A stretch of 11,165 nucleotides of DNA from Promethearchaeota archaeon (GCA_019057355.1 DXJM01000341.1:1-11165), one strand, 5' to 3'; positions 1 to 6,185 are shown, counted from the first letter of the stretch. Notes: generated from the sequence alone by a model not told the origin. Translations and numbers: made by a program.

Positions 1-91
1 ATCGAATGAAGGACAACAATCTTAATATTTTATGAGATCAATTCTATAATTATTTGATACGATAATAATAAAAAGTAAGAACCCAAAAATC

Positions 92-880
92 CTATTTCTC
101 TTTGTTGAAGAGATTATTTTTTTTTTTAATCAAGAAAGGAAAGATTTTATCGTATAGAAGGTAAAGGTATGGTGCTCCTTGATTGAACAAGAAAAATATC
201 TCATAAAACAAAAATCCAATATTAATTGGACGTATTCCCGCAAGAAATAAAGGAAATTCCATGAAAAATGACTCCGTACATCCAATAATAAATACATATA
301 GGATGATTTTTGGATTTTTGCTTTTAAATTTATTAGTTCCATAAATTAGGGCCAATATTGCATATCCAATGAAAACATTTGCGATCCATGCTACTAATTG
401 AGTATCCATGTGGCGTACAGTGCGTACGGGCAAGTCGTAAATAGGAAAAATGAGTGAAATCCAGGGTAATATCAACCAAAAACCGAAAAAAAGACACGTA
501 AAAAGGAATATTTCCTTTCTATCCGTTTTTTCAAAGTTTTCAAACATGATCCATAACCACGTGAATGCGTATAAAGAATAAGAGATGGTCATCATAAAAT
601 CTGCTCCTAATTTCAATAAATTTATGAAAATGTTCGGATCAAAAGGATGTTGCACGGCAATTTCATCAAACCAATATTCTCTGATGAATGTTGTTCCCCA
701 AGGGGAATTCCACCACCAGATTGCGTCTATGATATAAACAAGGATGCTAAAAATAATACTTGCTTTAAGTGCTTTCCATTTTTTATATTTAATGACAAAA
801 ATTAACCATATTCCCAGGAGAACGGCATCTATAAAAATATAGTCATACTGAAAAATTCTCTCAACGTCTAAGAGACCCAT
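92..880 (-). CDS. Seven-helix integral membrane protein, unknown family
   Basis: I do not recognise this 262-residue protein. It has about seven hydrophobic segments, near residues 14-30, 38-56, 92-113, 122-146, 160-181, 190-213 and 220-245. Basic loops (KYKKWK at 31-36, EKTDRKE near 117, NKFKSKNPK near 183, and the Lys-rich tail) fall on one side. By the positive-inside rule this gives an N-out, C-in topology. The loop after helix 2 is Trp-rich (residues 55-61 and 70). No retinal-binding lysine is evident in helix 7, so it is not an obvious rhodopsin. The start is an ATG at 878-880. A TATA-like TTTATATATTTATT abuts the start, so the true promoter or start is uncertain. The gene stands alone, divergent from the longin-like gene. 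Real coding is supported by length and by the consistent topology. Confidence 0.8.
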   Translation of the reverse strand: MGLLDVERIFQYDYIFIDAVLLGIWLIFVIKYKKWKALKASIIFSILVYIIDAIWWWNSPWGTTFIREYWFDEIAVQHPFDPNIFINLLKLGADFMMTISYSLYAFTWLWIMFENFEKTDRKEIFLFTCLFFGFWLILPWISLIFPIYDLPVRTVRHMDTQLVAWIANVFIGYAILALIYGTNKFKSKNPKIILYVFIIGCTESFFMEFPLFLAGIRPINIGFLFYEIFFLFNQGAPYLYLLYDKIFPFLIKKKNNLFNKEK

Positions 881-1097
881 AATAAATATATAAAACGAGT
901 ATTATTTTGAATTTTTGCTTGCTTTTATTCGCAATAAAAGGATCAAATTTAAGTCAAAATTAAGCATCTAATCCTATATTAATAAACTAAAAGGCAAATA
1001 TTTAAGTAAAACCTATACAATACTTTTTTTAGTATAGAATTATGTAATAAATAAGGGAAATAAGGGTATTTTTAGAGTGCTTAGTTCAATCTAGTTC
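881..1097. promoter_or_regulatory. Divergent intergenic region with promoters and inverted repeats
   Basis: These 217 AT-rich bases separate two divergent genes and should carry both promoters. A perfect 8-bp inverted repeat (CTTTTATT, cgc, AATAAAAG) lies at 922-940. A second palindromic patch, CTATAC at 1013-1018 with GTATAG at 1032-1037, brackets a T-run. A TATA-like GTATTTTTAG at 1066-1075 lies 23-32 bases before the ATG at 1098, which would suit a leaderless transcript. TAGTTCA occurs twice (1082-1088 and 1092-1098) with a 10-base period and ends on the start codon. The repeats are visible; their regulatory use is inferred. Confidence 0.4.
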
Positions 1098-1535
1098 ATG
1101 ATGGTTGTAAAAATGGTTCAAGAAATAATGATATTAAATAAGGCAGGAATTGCGGTTTTTTATCATAACTTTATTGATCGCAAAACAAATGATATTCAGT
1201 TGGTAGCGAGTTATTTTGCTCTCCTTTGTCGCTACACACGAAAGAATTTGAAGCTAAACTTAAAATCATTTACACTGCAAGATCGAAAATTTTTTTTTTA
1301 TTCTCATAAATCAGGATTGCATGTTGTTTTTATTTGCGAAATTAAATCCTATAATGACAATATTTTTAACTATTTAGGAGACATTATTATTAAAAAATTT
1401 TTAAAGCTGTATAAGAAACAATTAAACAATTTTAACGGAGAGATCTCCTTGTTTAAACCTTTTTCCAAGGTATTAGAGCATACTATTAACCCAAAATTCA
1501 TTGATATAAACGCAATAGCTGCCACGGATTTTTAA
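1098..1535 (+). CDS. Longin-like domain protein (Asgard-type eukaryotic-signature candidate)
   Basis: This 145-residue protein has the look of a longin/SNARE-like alpha-beta domain. A strand at residues 8-14 (QEIMILN) leads into a turn and a second strand at 17-23. A helix follows at about 31-50, then three strands (56-60, 63-70 and 73-82, the last being GLHVVFIC) and a long amphipathic helix at 85-108. A polar tail runs from 109 to 145. Longin domains act in vesicle traffic and small-GTPase regulation in eukaryotes, and are numerous in Asgard archaea. No membrane anchor or GTPase motif is seen. The start could be ATG 1098, ATG 1101 or the later ATG at 1113, just before the first strand. The gene is convergent with the zinc-ribbon gene, leaving a 20-base gap. 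The fold assignment rests on secondary-structure pattern only, and a roadblock-like fold is the main alternative. Confidence 0.55.
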   Translation: MMVVKMVQEIMILNKAGIAVFYHNFIDRKTNDIQLVASYFALLCRYTRKNLKLNLKSFTLQDRKFFFYSHKSGLHVVFICEIKSYNDNIFNYLGDIIIKKFLKLYKKQLNNFNGEISLFKPFSKVLEHTINPKFIDINAIAATDF

Positions 1536-1543
1536 TATTATTA

Positions 1544-1558
1544 TAGTATGAGATACTA
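1544..1558. terminator. Hairpin between convergent genes
   Basis: TAGTAT, gag, ATACTA form a perfect 6-bp inverted repeat with a 3-base loop. It sits exactly between the plus-strand longin-like gene (stop at 1533-1535) and the minus-strand zinc-ribbon gene, and its right arm covers the latter's stop codon. A shared bidirectional termination or transcript-end element is plausible, but there is no long U-tract on either side. Confidence 0.3.
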
Positions 1559-1753
1559 AAAAAGCATTCTGAAGAATGACATTGCGGGGATCCCCGTGAT
1601 TAAAAGAATTATAAGAAGTCCAAGAGATTGCTTTCTTCTTCTTTTTTTTATTTCACATTTAGGGCATGACTCCAGTTCATCATCGAATTCCGTTCCACAT
1701 TGTTCGCACGCTTTCAAAAATAATTCACGAATAGATAATTTCAAGATAAACAT
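1556..1753 (-). CDS. Small zinc-ribbon protein with C-terminal membrane anchor
   Basis: This 65-residue protein has two CxxC pairs (Cys16 and Cys19, Cys30 and Cys33, the second as CPKC), the layout of a one-knuckle-pair zinc ribbon. A basic stretch KKRRRK follows at 36-41, and then one hydrophobic helix at about 43-62 next to the C-terminus. This suggests a tail-anchored protein with a cytosolic zinc ribbon, but its partner and role are unknown. Start is the ATG at 1751-1753. It lies 86 bases beyond the uL15 stop and past a U-run, so it is probably not part of the ribosomal transcript. secY would be expected in this position in many archaea. Small size limits certainty, but the cysteine spacing and the anchor make coding likely. 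Confidence 0.65.
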   Translation of the reverse strand: MFILKLSIRELFLKACEQCGTEFDDELESCPKCEIKKRRRKQSLGLLIILLITGIPAMSFFRMLF

Positions 1754-1824
1754 TTTGTATTGATAAAAGGAATAAATCTACTAAAAGAGAAAATGTAATA
1801 TCTTTTTTTTTAACATGTCAAATT

Positions 1825-1836
1825 AAAAAAAAAAAT
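1825..1836 (-). terminator. U-tract terminator after the ribosomal-protein operon
   Basis: On the minus strand an uninterrupted run of 11 T follows a few bases after the uL15 stop (1840-1842), with more T immediately downstream. Archaeal RNA polymerase terminates at such U-tracts without needing a hairpin. This is the longest T-run behind any gene of the cluster, and it marks the likely 3' end of the transcript. Confidence 0.55.
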
Positions 1837-1839
1837 ACT

Positions 1840-2316
1840 CTAAGCTTCAGTCAAGATTATTATTTTCCCTCCTGCTGCTTGAACCTTCTCAATTGCCTGT
1901 TTTGAAGCTTTTTTGACATGTATATTTATTTTTTTCTGAATTTCTCCGCGACCCAAGATTTTTTGGATGTTTATATCATTTAGATTTATGGAATAGGTAT
2001 TTCCAGATTTAGTTGCTTTTTTTTTTTGAACGAGATCATCTATTTTGATATCCAAATCCTTAATGTTGATTGCATTAGTTTTGTAAATACGAACCATGTC
2101 TTGAGGTCGCTTAAACCCTCTAGCTCCTAGTTTCCAATTTGGATCAGGAAAACCGAGTTCTTTTTGTTTTAGATAGTAAGAATACATGCTCTTGTTCCAT
2201 TGAGTTGTTGTTCCCCTCCCGGCTCGCTGTCCTGTCTTTCGGTGTTGTCCAACCCTTCCATAACCACACACTCGAGAGCCTCTCATTTTTCGAATTCTTT
2301 TAGGATATTTTCTCAT
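1840..2316 (-). CDS. rpl15: 50S ribosomal protein uL15 (L15 / eukaryotic L28-L27a family)
   Basis: This large-subunit protein binds 23S rRNA late in assembly. The Gly/Arg-rich N-terminus (residues 9-37, with KMRGSRVCGYGRVGQHRK then GQRAGRG) is the family's extended rRNA-binding tail. The C-terminal KAAGGKIIILT-like ending (QAAGGKIIILTEA) is the usual L15/L18e fold strand. I chose the ATG at 2314-2316, giving 158 residues. A GAGGT Shine-Dalgarno lies 9 bases before it, whereas the ATG at 2325 directly abuts that GAGGT and would add MCI. The gap to the uL30 stop (2335) is 18 bases. It is the last gene of the cluster and is followed by a U-run. Confidence 0.95.
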   Translation of the reverse strand: MRKYPKRIRKMRGSRVCGYGRVGQHRKTGQRAGRGTTTQWNKSMYSYYLKQKELGFPDPNWKLGARGFKRPQDMVRIYKTNAINIKDLDIKIDDLVQKKKATKSGNTYSINLNDINIQKILGRGEIQKKINIHVKKASKQAIEKVQAAGGKIIILTEA

Positions 2317-2334
2317 GATACACATACCTCATTA

Positions 2335-2859
2335 TTAAATCATTTTATGAATTATATCATTGATATACTCTCCAACATTTCCCAAGACTCCGCCTTCACC
2401 AAAATGTTTTTTCACAGTTCCCCGATGTCCTCCTCTAGGGGGATGGAGTCGGAATACGGGCTTAATCTTGTAAATATCTTTTTCTCTATATTGAATTTCC
2501 CCTTTTAATAATGCGTTACAAAATTCTTTCATTGATTTATATTTAGTCAATTTTTTAATATATTCTTCGGTAAGTGGTTCATTGCCTTCAACTTTTCCTC
2601 TTGCTCTTAAAAGCCTGACTAGTGTTTTTTCATTTATTTCTCCAAATGCTATATAGTCCTTACATTTATTCATCATTCCCATGTAACTTTTTTCGCTCCA
2701 AATGAGAACACCATGATTAACCTTGTGCATTCTTAGCATGCTCAAGGTGTCTGAAATTTTTCCATTCATTCCTGGTGCACCTCTAATTCTTACGGCGAAA
2801 TATAATTGGGGCATGAATTCAGCATTGTTGTGTTTTACCTTATTTTTAGCCATTATCAT
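2335..2859 (-). CDS. rpl30: 50S ribosomal protein uL30 (L30 / eukaryotic L7)
   Basis: This large-subunit protein binds 23S rRNA. The start of the conserved domain reads LYFAVRIRGAPGMNGKISDTLSMLRM (residues 19-44), a ferredoxin-like fold typical of L30. HPPRGGHRGTVKKHF near residue 140 is the archaeal and eukaryotic extension that bacteria lack. The length of 174 is somewhat above the usual archaeal 150-155. Two ATGs compete, 2857-2859 and 2851-2853. GGTGG ends 4 bases before the first and 10 before the second. Spacing at neighbouring genes favours the first, weakly. The gene lies 15 bases after uS5. Confidence 0.95.
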   Translation of the reverse strand: MIMAKNKVKHNNAEFMPQLYFAVRIRGAPGMNGKISDTLSMLRMHKVNHGVLIWSEKSYMGMMNKCKDYIAFGEINEKTLVRLLRARGKVEGNEPLTEEYIKKLTKYKSMKEFCNALLKGEIQYREKDIYKIKPVFRLHPPRGGHRGTVKKHFGEGGVLGNVGEYINDIIHKMI

Positions 2860-2874
2860 CTAACCACCTTTTTT

Positions 2875-3489
2875 CTATACATTAAAATTATATTTATGTG
2901 CATTTTTTAAAGCATCAAATGTTGCTTTTACAAGATTTTCACTCGTTCGTGTATCTCCAAAAGTCTTACTCCAAATATCTTCAATACCGCATAATTTTAG
3001 CACTTGTTTTACCTTATCAGCACATGCTAGTCCTACTCCCGCAGGTGCTGGAATGAGTTTGATTCTCACACTTCCACACTTGCCTTCTACTTTGTATGGG
3101 ATACTATGATTTCCACCACATCCACATTCCTTGCTTCCACATCCTCGCAAAACGGGAATAACAGATAATTTTGCCTTGTCGATTGCTTTTCTAATTGCAG
3201 GACCTACTTCTCTGCTCTTTCTAGCACTTACCCCGATGAACCCCTCAGAGCCTACCAAAACAACCGCTTTGAATTTCGATCTTTGACCACTGGCAGTCAT
3301 TTGTTGTACCATTTTAATTGTTGCAACATCTTCGGCTAATTGTGGTAAGAGAATATCAATAATCTCCTTTTCCTTAACAATTAAATTATTTTGAAATATT
3401 TTATCTAATGTAATCAATCCTTGTTGAACTAAATCACCAAGTTTTGTTCTCGGTATCCATTCCATTTCTGGTTTTCTATTTCGACTCAT
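2875..3489 (-). CDS. rps5: 30S ribosomal protein uS5 (S5 / eukaryotic S2)
   Basis: This small-subunit protein acts in decoding fidelity and at mRNA entry. It has the S5 N-terminal double-stranded-RNA-binding fold (MTASGQRSKFKAVVLVG... then GFIGV). The C-terminal half contains CGSVRIKLIPAPAGVGL, the family signature. The cysteine cluster (GCGSKECGCG, then KCGS) is usual in archaeal uS5 and may bind metal. The gene can be opened at GTG 3498 (MINM...), but ATG 3487-3489 is preferred. The GTGATT that would hold the upstream start reads as a GGTGAT-type Shine-Dalgarno for it. That gives 204 residues. It follows uL18 by 19 bases. Confidence 0.96.
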   Translation of the reverse strand: MSRNRKPEMEWIPRTKLGDLVQQGLITLDKIFQNNLIVKEKEIIDILLPQLAEDVATIKMVQQMTASGQRSKFKAVVLVGSEGFIGVSARKSREVGPAIRKAIDKAKLSVIPVLRGCGSKECGCGGNHSIPYKVEGKCGSVRIKLIPAPAGVGLACADKVKQVLKLCGIEDIWSKTFGDTRTSENLVKATFDALKNAHKYNFNV

Positions 3490-3508
3490 ATTAATCACGT
3501 AATTACTC

Positions 3509-4099
3509 TTAAGCTTTACTTTCTATTGATTTTAGCGTACTTGAAATATTTTGACTAATTTTTAAGGGATTAACTTTGTTTTTTATATATCCTGAGAATT
3601 TTAATTGGTAACTATCAGGTTCATCCTTTTTCAAAGTAGCACTATAATTTTCTATATGTTTTCCATTAATTTGATTTTCTAGAATTTCAGGAAAGAATTC
3701 CTCTCTATGGGGAATGTTAATTCCGCTATCAATTATTCCCTTGCAAGCGGCAAGAACTCTAAATTTATGATAAAAAATACCTAAATCAAAAATTGCTTCA
3801 GAGACATTTTTCTTCATTGCCCTCTTGCCTGCTAAATACCCCGTTAAATATGCAGCGGGAATGTTGCCTGAATTAGCAAGCCATCCATATTTTGAGTTTA
3901 ATTCTTTTGAAAAGGCAGATATTAAAACTTTATCCCCTCCCATCTTAGATTCTATTATTTGAACTTTAATGTGATTGTTTGAGGCTCTAATTATCACTCT
4001 TAATTTTCCTGATTTAATCAATTTCAATCTCCTGTGATAATTCGTTTTCGCATCTGCTCTTCTTCGAAGGGGTCTTTTATATCTTGGTCCTTTTGCCAC
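3509..4099 (-). CDS. rpl18: 50S ribosomal protein uL18 (L18 / eukaryotic L5)
   Basis: This 5S rRNA-binding protein of the large-subunit central protuberance is 196 residues long, the archaeal and eukaryotic size and not the roughly 120 of bacteria. The N-terminus, with YKRPLRRRADAKTNYHRRLKLIKSGKLRVIIRAS split across residues 7-40, is characteristic. So are the internal YLTGYLAGKRA (about 84-94) and the GxDSGINIPHRE-type segment near 122-133. The start is GTG (4097-4099), two bases after the eL19 stop. GAGG lies 9 bases upstream, inside the eL19 coding end. The close spacing suggests translational coupling. Confidence 0.96.
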   Translation of the reverse strand: MAKGPRYKRPLRRRADAKTNYHRRLKLIKSGKLRVIIRASNNHIKVQIIESKMGGDKVLISAFSKELNSKYGWLANSGNIPAAYLTGYLAGKRAMKKNVSEAIFDLGIFYHKFRVLAACKGIIDSGINIPHREEFFPEILENQINGKHIENYSATLKKDEPDSYQLKFSGYIKNKVNPLKISQNISSTLKSIESKA

Positions 4100-4101
4100 T
4101 T

Positions 4102-4557
4102 TTATCTTCCTCTTCGTAATAATTCTTTTTCTTTAATATGTCGATTCATTTGAGCAACGCTATTGAACATTCCACCCTTGGCGTTTTTATACAATTTTCG
4201 ATAGGTTGCTGTCGTGATTACTTTTCTATCCCTTAGTTTCTTTAATTCCCTTCTTTGTGGTCGAATGCGTTTCATCCATGCTTCCTTCTTTGGTGTTCGG
4301 GCGCCTTTTTTCCCTTTTCTCTTTCCTAAACCTCTTGCTCGTCCCTTCTTTTTCCTTTCATGGCGAATATTTTTTCTTGTCTTGCTTATACCTTGCTTAT
4401 ATTTTTTTTGGATGGCCCCTTCCTTGATTAAATTTCGAACATCTTCCCGTGTAATTGCCATTTTAATATCCTCTATCATATAGGGATCAAAATAAACACG
4501 GTTTTCACCACATTTTAGTAATTCGGCGGCCAACCTTTTTTGAGCACTTATATTCAT
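4102..4557 (-). CDS. rpl19e: 50S ribosomal protein eL19
   Basis: This large-subunit protein of archaea and eukaryotes has no bacterial homologue; in the ribosome it forms inter-subunit contacts. At 151 residues it matches the archaeal length. It has an N-terminal helical domain (AQKRLAAELLKCGENRVYFDP, residues 5-25). A very basic middle (GRARGLGKRKGKKGARTP, about 72-89) leads into a helical tail. The ATG at 4555-4557 has GTGATT centred about 8 bases upstream. It follows eL32 by 32 bases. Confidence 0.96.
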   Translation of the reverse strand: MNISAQKRLAAELLKCGENRVYFDPYMIEDIKMAITREDVRNLIKEGAIQKKYKQGISKTRKNIRHERKKKGRARGLGKRKGKKGARTPKKEAWMKRIRPQRRELKKLRDRKVITTATYRKLYKNAKGGMFNSVAQMNRHIKEKELLRRGR

Positions 4558-4589
4558 TAATAATCACGAGTTTTAATTTTGTTTATATT

Positions 4590-5033
4590 TTAATCTTCAA
4601 TATCAACAGAAGTATCCAATAATGCTTCTAGTTTTTCCATTTCCTTATGGGAGATTCCAACATTTAAAACTTTAAAACCTCTTCTTCTCGCGTAATCGAT
4701 CAAAGCTATACGCTTTTTACCACCAATTTTACTTGCAATCTTTACTGCTTGATTTTTTTTGTTTAAACCTTCAAAATCATTAACGGTCTCAACAGTAACC
4801 TCTTCATATCCTGAAGGATGTAACCCTCTAACCTTCTTAGGACCTCTATATCCTGTTGAAGGGGATTTAACTCCAGTTTTTGTTTTTTTCCTAGTTTGTG
4901 AATCAATTCCGATTGCTTTCCTCCATGGATCTTTGACTCTTATCATCCTCCACGACTCTACTCTTCGGAAAGAAGGTCTTTTTTTGTTAATATCCCTTCT
5001 AAGTTCCATAAGTCTCTTATCTTGTTTTGGCAC
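4590..5033 (-). CDS. rpl32e: 50S ribosomal protein eL32
   Basis: This is an archaeal and eukaryotic large-subunit protein of 147 residues. The signatures are RPSFRRVESWRMIRVKDPWRKAIGIDSQTR (split here as RPSFRR, WRMIRV and WRKAIGID) and GYRGPKKVRGLHPSGYEEV near residues 62-80. A Lys/Arg-rich helical end, KRIALIDYARRRGFKVLN, follows. The start codon is GTG (5031-5033), with GGTGA 6 bases upstream, a good Shine-Dalgarno. It lies 10 bases after the uL6 stop. Confidence 0.96.
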   Translation of the reverse strand: MPKQDKRLMELRRDINKKRPSFRRVESWRMIRVKDPWRKAIGIDSQTRKKTKTGVKSPSTGYRGPKKVRGLHPSGYEEVTVETVNDFEGLNKKNQAVKIASKIGGKKRIALIDYARRRGFKVLNVGISHKEMEKLEALLDTSVDIED

Positions 5034-5043
5034 TCTTATTCAC

Positions 5044-5619
5044 CTATTTGATTTCCCAGAGGATTTCTTCTCCAAGCATTTTTTTATATATATACACTCC
5101 ATCTTGAAATACTCGAGGATCTTTTTTACGGATTTTACATGCATTTTTAATATTGGAAGCAATTTGACCCAATATTTCTTTATCAGGTCCTTTTAAAATA
5201 AGCTCATCTCCTTTGACTTCGATATCAACGTTATTATTATCAAATTTTATTTTTCTAGGAGCCCGTTCTCCCAGAAAATTTACAACTTGAATCTCATTTT
5301 TTTTGATTTCAACATTACAAGGGAAATGAGAATAACATACCATTAAACAATATTTATAATTTGTCTGAACTCCAAGCATTAGATTATTTAATATATTAAT
5401 AATTGTTTTAGCCAGAGCTAAAGTCTTATTGCGGAGAAAATGAGCAGAAAATACTAATTTATTCCCCATATTGATAATTTTTATTCCACGAATGTGGGAG
5501 AAATCTTTCTCAACTTCTCCATTTGGCCCTTTAACTTTGATATGATGATCTTCACTTACAGTTACTTTCACGCCATCAGGAATTTCAAGTTCTTCTTTAA
5601 AAAAAGTAGCTTTTACCAT
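5044..5619 (-). CDS. rpl6: 50S ribosomal protein uL6 (L6 / eukaryotic L9)
   Basis: This large-subunit protein near the GTPase-associated region is built of two tandem copies of one fold. The first copy opens with ELEIPDGVKVTVSEDHHIKVKGPNGEVEKDF (in pieces, residues 9-40). The second repeats the motif as NVDIEVKGDELILKGPDKEILGQIASNIKNACKIRKKDPRVFQDGVYI toward the C-terminus. FLGERAPRKI sits between them. The length of 191 is normal for archaea. The ATG at 5617-5619 has GAGGT 8 bases upstream, in the 19-base gap after uS8. Confidence 0.96.
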   Translation of the reverse strand: MVKATFFKEELEIPDGVKVTVSEDHHIKVKGPNGEVEKDFSHIRGIKIINMGNKLVFSAHFLRNKTLALAKTIINILNNLMLGVQTNYKYCLMVCYSHFPCNVEIKKNEIQVVNFLGERAPRKIKFDNNNVDIEVKGDELILKGPDKEILGQIASNIKNACKIRKKDPRVFQDGVYIYKKMLGEEILWEIK

Positions 5620-5638
5620 TTTTCTTTACCTCTTTCTT

Positions 5639-6052
5639 TTAATATATATAACACAATGTCATTCCGCCAATATTTTTCACTTTAGCTTCTTCCAGGGTCA
5701 TGATTCCTTGATTTGTAGTCATAATAATGATCCCCAATCCTGGAGCGGGTAATAACCTTCTTTCAAGCGCTTCAAACTGAGATATTTTATAGTTTAATCT
5801 TATTAAGGCTTTACATTCATTAATCTTGCCCAATAATGCTATTTTAAATTTTCCTTGCCTTCCATCGTCGTATCGTTCAAACTCACCAATCTACTTTGCC
5901 AGGATGAGTTATCCGAGCATGTAAGCATGTTGTTGAAAGATACGAAGGATGCGCTGTAGCAGTACTGATGCGGGGTTTATGACAACGGATTTTTTTCGTG
6001 CATATTCCGCATTTTTTAGCATATTGCAACCATCACTCAAAGTATTTACCAT
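5639..6052 (-). CDS. rps8: 30S ribosomal protein uS8 (S8 / eukaryotic S22-S15a), interrupted by a 30-base insert
   Basis: uS8 binds the central domain of 16S rRNA and is a primary assembly protein. The N-terminal part runs from ATG 6050-6052 for 44 codons and ends in FQQHAY. It contains NAEYARKKSVVINPAS, matching the conserved NAE...GK..V.I.P.S. The C-terminal part resumes at 5890 with IGEFERYDDGRQGKFKI and ends MTTNQGIMTLEEA...IGG...CYIY, 83 codons. Joined, the two give 127 residues that align without gaps to known uS8 of about 130 residues at the invariant YIGEFE. Between them lie 30 bases with in-frame TAA (5909-5911) and TAG (5891-5893). Both halves keep the same frame and all family residues, so this is unlikely to be a decayed gene. 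RNA splicing or translational bypass seems required. GGTG lies 10 bases before the ATG, a weak Shine-Dalgarno. Confidence 0.93.
5889..5918 (-). other. Candidate 30-base BHB intron inside rps8
   Basis: The sense RNA can pair UUAC (5924-5921) with GUAG (5894-5891) as a 4-bp central helix. It is flanked by 3-base bulges AUG (5920-5918) and AUU (5890-5888). Cutting each bulge after its second base, as archaeal tRNA-splicing endonuclease does, removes 5918-5889 and joins TAC-AT to T-GGT, giving Tyr-Ile-Gly. The inner part has a hairpin GGAU (5914-5911)/AUCC (5905-5902) with loop AACUC, and an outer GCU/GGC step, but with AU opposite AAA, so it is not a perfect helix. The exon side can form CAU/GUG with a bulged G, and UUCAA/UUGAA. 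The geometry therefore fits a relaxed motif. The element contains both stops that break the frame. Confidence 0.6.
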
Positions 6053-6088
6053 TTGTTTATTGCACCATTTGCGTAATTTTTATTTTTT

Positions 6089-6109
6089 TATTCTGCAATA
6101 TTCAGAATA
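6089..6109. repeat. Perfect 7-bp inverted repeat upstream of uS8
   Basis: TATTCTG, loop caatatt, CAGAATA, located 37-57 bases before the uS8 start codon. On the minus-strand RNA it would form a hairpin in the uS8 leader, followed by an A-rich stretch. It could shape uS8 translation or act as a protein-binding site. The repeat is clear, but the role is not. Confidence 0.45.
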
Positions 6110-6140
6110 GTGAAAGATTAAATTTTAATTTTGTGAAAAA

Positions 6141-6185
6141 GGACTTGAAAGAAACAAAAACTTTATATTTTAAATCTTTAAGTCC
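6141..6185. repeat. 10-bp inverted repeat flanking a TATA-like box
   Basis: Arms at 6141-6151 (GGACTTGAAAG) and 6176-6185 (CTTTAAGTCC) are complementary over 10 pairs with one bulged base. The 24-base loop contains the TATA-like AT-stretch read on the minus strand. An operator around an internal promoter, or an RNA stem-loop, would both fit. Confidence 0.4.

Noticed and set aside
130..342. Second minus-strand open frame inside the membrane protein gene
   Set aside because: It overlaps the longer, topologically consistent membrane protein gene in another frame and shows no family signature.
92..880. Microbial rhodopsin
   Set aside because: It has seven helices, but the last helix lacks a central lysine for retinal and no rhodopsin motifs are seen.
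4214..4483. Plus-strand hydrophobic open frame within eL19
   Set aside because: It is antisense to the Lys/Arg-rich part of eL19. Reverse complements of Lys and Arg codons give Phe, Leu and Ser, so apparent membrane helices are an artefact. The same holds for 2200-2508, 4759-5196, 6551-6769, 6931-7206, 8447-8769 and 10485-10703.
5639..5833. A separate 64-residue gene starting at TTG 5831-5833
   Set aside because: It is the C-terminal part of uS8. The frame continues upstream to 5890 with conserved IGEFERYDDG residues, so the TTG is an internal leucine codon.
5889..5918. Simple stop-codon readthrough or ribosomal frameshift in uS8
   Set aside because: The two halves share one frame, so no frameshift is needed. 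Readthrough would have to cross both TAA and TAG and would place about ten extra residues inside the invariant YIGEFE.
5889..6052. Group I or group II self-splicing intron in uS8
   Set aside because: The insert is only 30 bases, far too short for either class, and the long upstream gap lies outside the gene.
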